DNA from: Salarias fasciatus | Lineage: Eukaryota; Chordata; Actinopteri; Blenniiformes; Blenniidae | Direction: 5' to 3' | Assembly (NCBI RefSeq): GCF_902148845.1 | Contig: NC_043757.1 | Span: 6,380,828-6,444,827 of the forward strand | Length of the DNA stretch: 64,000 nucleotides | Shown here: piece after piece, positions 62,150 to 64,000 of the stretch | How the letters are laid out: each line of letters opens with the position of its first letter | How positions within the stretch are numbered: the stretch's first letter is position 1 | Made by a program: the position numbers and the translations under genes | Notes under the pieces: generated by a model | The model's database searches: none | The model's input: the letters and a program-made list of their open reading frames with translations, nothing else | Told to the model about the DNA's origin: nothing

Positions 62150-62599
62150 TTTAGATGTTCGTCTGCTTAAAATTTCTATTTTTCAGAAAACTTCTGCTTG
62201 AAAAATGCTCCCAAAGCAGGTTTACAATTTTATCAGCCGATCAATCATCCGCCATCCCGTTTCCAGATGGTGCGTCAATGTCGTCACACGACACGCTGCC
62301 CACGAGCCAATCAGTGAAGCTCATCTAAAGCACCGAGACCAGCTCCAGGAACTCCGCTGGCCCCAGGGCAGTCGGTCAATAGCATCAAAATCTGATTGGC
62401 TGATGATGCCGTCACTCAATGTAGCACAACCCTCAAGAGCATCAACTCTTCCCCATCAACCGCCTCCCCTCCCTTCTTCTGCTGGTGGACAGTGGTGGGT
62501 CTACTCGCGCTTGAAGGCTGTGACGGGACCGGACAGTTGGAAGCAACTGTCTTAGGCCAAAAAGATAAAATGATACTTTGTCACTTTATAGGATTTATT

Positions 62600-62852
62600 A
62601 GGATTTATGACCCCCCCCCCCCAAGGAATTTATGGCACCTAATAAACCCCTCCCCCACTTCCGCCCCTCCCCCACCTGTTCCCCTCCCCCAATTTTTTTA
62701 AGATGTATGACCCCCCCTGAGGAATTTATGGCCCCCCATAAACCCCCCCACCTGTTCCCCTCCCCCACTTTTTAAGATTTATGACCCCACCTGAGGAAAT
62801 TATGGCCCCAAATAAACCCCTCCCCGACTTCTGCCCCTCCCCCACATGTTCT
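62600..62852. repeat. C-rich minisatellite, three diverged units
   Basis: Units of about 99, 76 and 78 bases start near 62600, 62699 and 62775. Each has the order 'gatttatgaccccc', 'gaggaatttatggc', 'ataaacccc', 'ctgttcccctccccca' with small differences. The plus strand is strongly C-biased and the other strand G-rich. Confidence 0.8.
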
Positions 62853-63021
62853 TCAAGTATGAGATTGGCGAACTCTGTCGTTACCAGTTGGACGAGTATG
62901 AGAAAATTGGGCCTTTATCGTCTCTGACAGCTGTCTCATCGAACGATTGGGGTGTTTTGACGATGCTGATCGACCGGTATCACAGCTGGTGCGAAGAGGA
63001 TGAAGATTCTGAGAGCGTTAA
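62846..63021 (+). CDS. Unrecognised reading frame, left of a MITE
   Basis: From an ATG at 62846 the frame reads through EIGELCRYQLDEYEKIG and LIDRYHSWCEEDEDSES up to the MITE at 63018. It is mixed, protein-like sequence with a Trp/Cys-containing stretch followed by an acidic patch. I do not recognise a family. The ATG lies in the last minisatellite unit (cacATGttc where other units have cacctgttc), so the true start may be elsewhere. Confidence 0.4.
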
Positions 63022-63438
63022 AGGTGCTGTAGGCAGGATTTTACTAGTGAATGCTAATTTTTCTGTGTTTTCTTTGGATTAAATGTTAGAGTATCCATTG
63101 ATAATCCTTTAGGGGTGTAGCATAATTGCTATACCGCGAGGGTGCAGCGTTTCCATCTGTCTCTGTTCTGAGCTGAAAAGGAATCTCGACAGCTCCCGGT
63201 ATCTTTGACTAATCAGAAGAGCCCATGAGGCTCTAACCGTGATTGGTCGAGGGGCGTTCGTCACACGTTCTTGTGGGAGGGGCTTAACTTGCGTAAGGGC
63301 GTGATGTCAGAGAAAACAGGACAGGATTGGCTGTGCTGGGTTTCAAATCGCCATCTTAGATGGGTCAAATCGCCATCTTGCTTAGGTAAACCTAAGCAAG
63401 ATGGCTGAGATGCCGAATCCTGCCTACAGCACCTTTAA
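63018..63438. mobile_element. TTAA-flanked MITE with perfect 23-bp ends, 421 bp
   Basis: Both ends carry TTAAAGGTGCTGTAGGCAGG plus ATT, identical over 23 bases in inverted orientation. The interior has repeated 'cgccatctt' words and a short palindrome 'cttaggtaaacctaag'. No transposase. The perfect ends indicate a young insertion. It interrupts a reading frame that is open on both sides. Confidence 0.9.
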
Positions 63439-63760
63439 GTGGATAAAGTTGGCATCTCCTGAATCAGAGAATGATCACAGAAAGATGAGATTCTGTGCCG
63501 TGTGGCAGACTAAAACTATGGTTTCCGGTCGATGGGTTTTCCGTGCGAGCATGCAACTGACAAATGAGGAGCAACTGGTCGATAGCTTTGTTTGGGAAAC
63601 CTTCAACAGCGAGTGCGGTGTTTTCAGGAAGATTCTCGACTTACCATTCGACGCAGTGGTGGAGAAGATGAAAGAAAAGTCGGAAAGACAAGGTACTCTG
63701 TTTCACACCTCACGTGATTGGAGAGGCGTTGTTAGCGTGAGAAGAACACTTAAGTTCTAA
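63439..63760 (+). CDS. Unrecognised reading frame, right of a MITE
   Basis: The frame is open from within the MITE end to a stop at 63758-63760. It reads KMRFCAVWQTKTMVSGRWVF and later VWETFNSECGVFRKILDLPF and a charged helix (AVVEKMKEKSERQ). No signal peptide or membrane segment is seen. I do not recognise a family. It could be a host gene, a selfish-element gene or a captured gene. Confidence 0.4.
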
Positions 63761-63852
63761 ACCACGCCTTCTGCGCCATACACGCCCTCAATAACCATTT
63801 ATAGAGAGGGAGGGAGGCTGAGATGTCAGTACATCCGATTTTTTTTTCATGG

Positions 63853-63862
63853 ACATAAAAAG
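63853..63862 (+). promoter_or_regulatory. TATA-like box before the last reading frame
   Basis: ACATAAAAAGG lies about 30 bases before the ATG at 63883 and about 95 bases after the stop of the preceding frame. Confidence 0.3.
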
Positions 63863-63882
63863 GAGCGTTCTCAAATTCAGCT

Positions 63883-64000
63883 ATGCAGAAGTACAGCAAT
63901 GGAAGATTTCCTGCCGGCTTCAAGCGTCCACACCCGAGGTACCCTGACCTGCTGAGTCAGGACTCTCACAGTCCGGCGCAGGCAAGCGAGACCACTGCGG
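63883..64000 (+). CDS. Partial unrecognised reading frame running off the window
   Basis: ATG at 63883 opens MQKYSNGRFPAGFKRPHPRY and stays open for 39 codons to the edge. Too short to identify. Together with the frame ending at 63760 it gives a compact, intron-less arrangement unlike the rest of the window. Confidence 0.3.
   Translation, partial: MQKYSNGRFPAGFKRPHPRYPDLLSQDSHSPAQASETTA

Noticed and set aside
1-64000. CRISPR arrays, rRNA genes, bacterial operons, origins or attachment sites
   Set aside because: None seen; all regular short repeats are microsatellites or minisatellites of a vertebrate genome.

Overview
The window is vertebrate nuclear DNA, most likely from a ray-finned (teleost) fish. 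Split genes with GT-AG introns, abundant CA/GA microsatellites, TTAA-flanked MITEs, tRNA-headed SINE copies, LINE scraps and compact intergenic spacing all fit. No gene here is prokaryotic. The species cannot be fixed from the sequence.

Layout, left to right: (1) the 3' part of mrps5 (+, 2108-5866), a mitochondrial ribosomal protein; (2) a group of three intron-containing tRNA-Ile(UAU) genes on the minus strand, the third nested in an intron; (3) two MAL-family proteolipid genes in tandem on the minus strand (8370-12004 and 14917-19862); (4) about 9 kb of gene-free, microsatellite-rich DNA; (5) nphp1 (nephrocystin-1, minus, 29315-35565), 20 coding exons reconstructed in frame to 692 residues, with an RFX-type X-box just upstream; (6) a divergent short-chain dehydrogenase/reductase gene (+, 37012-38964); (7) pank1 (+, 41112-55597), a pantothenate kinase gene with two alternative first exons (alpha-like and beta-like) and mir-107 in an intron, followed by a very long 3' UTR (to about 61.03 kb); (8) a right-hand edge with a candidate minus-strand first exon, a C-rich minisatellite and intronless unrecognised reading frames, one of them interrupted by a perfect-ended TTAA MITE.

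The genes do not form an operon. The order mrps5 - mal - second mal-like gene - nphp1 is informative because human MRPS5/MAL and MALL/NPHP1 are two neighbouring pairs at separate places on chromosome 2q; here they form one block. The second MAL-family gene is therefore a positional candidate for mall. The pank1 locus keeps the vertebrate association of a CoA-biosynthesis enzyme with a miR-103/107 family microRNA.

Exon models were made by eye from splice signals, phase agreement and remembered family sequences; no alignment or database search was run. The most uncertain and least familiar stretch is 62.0-64.0 kb.
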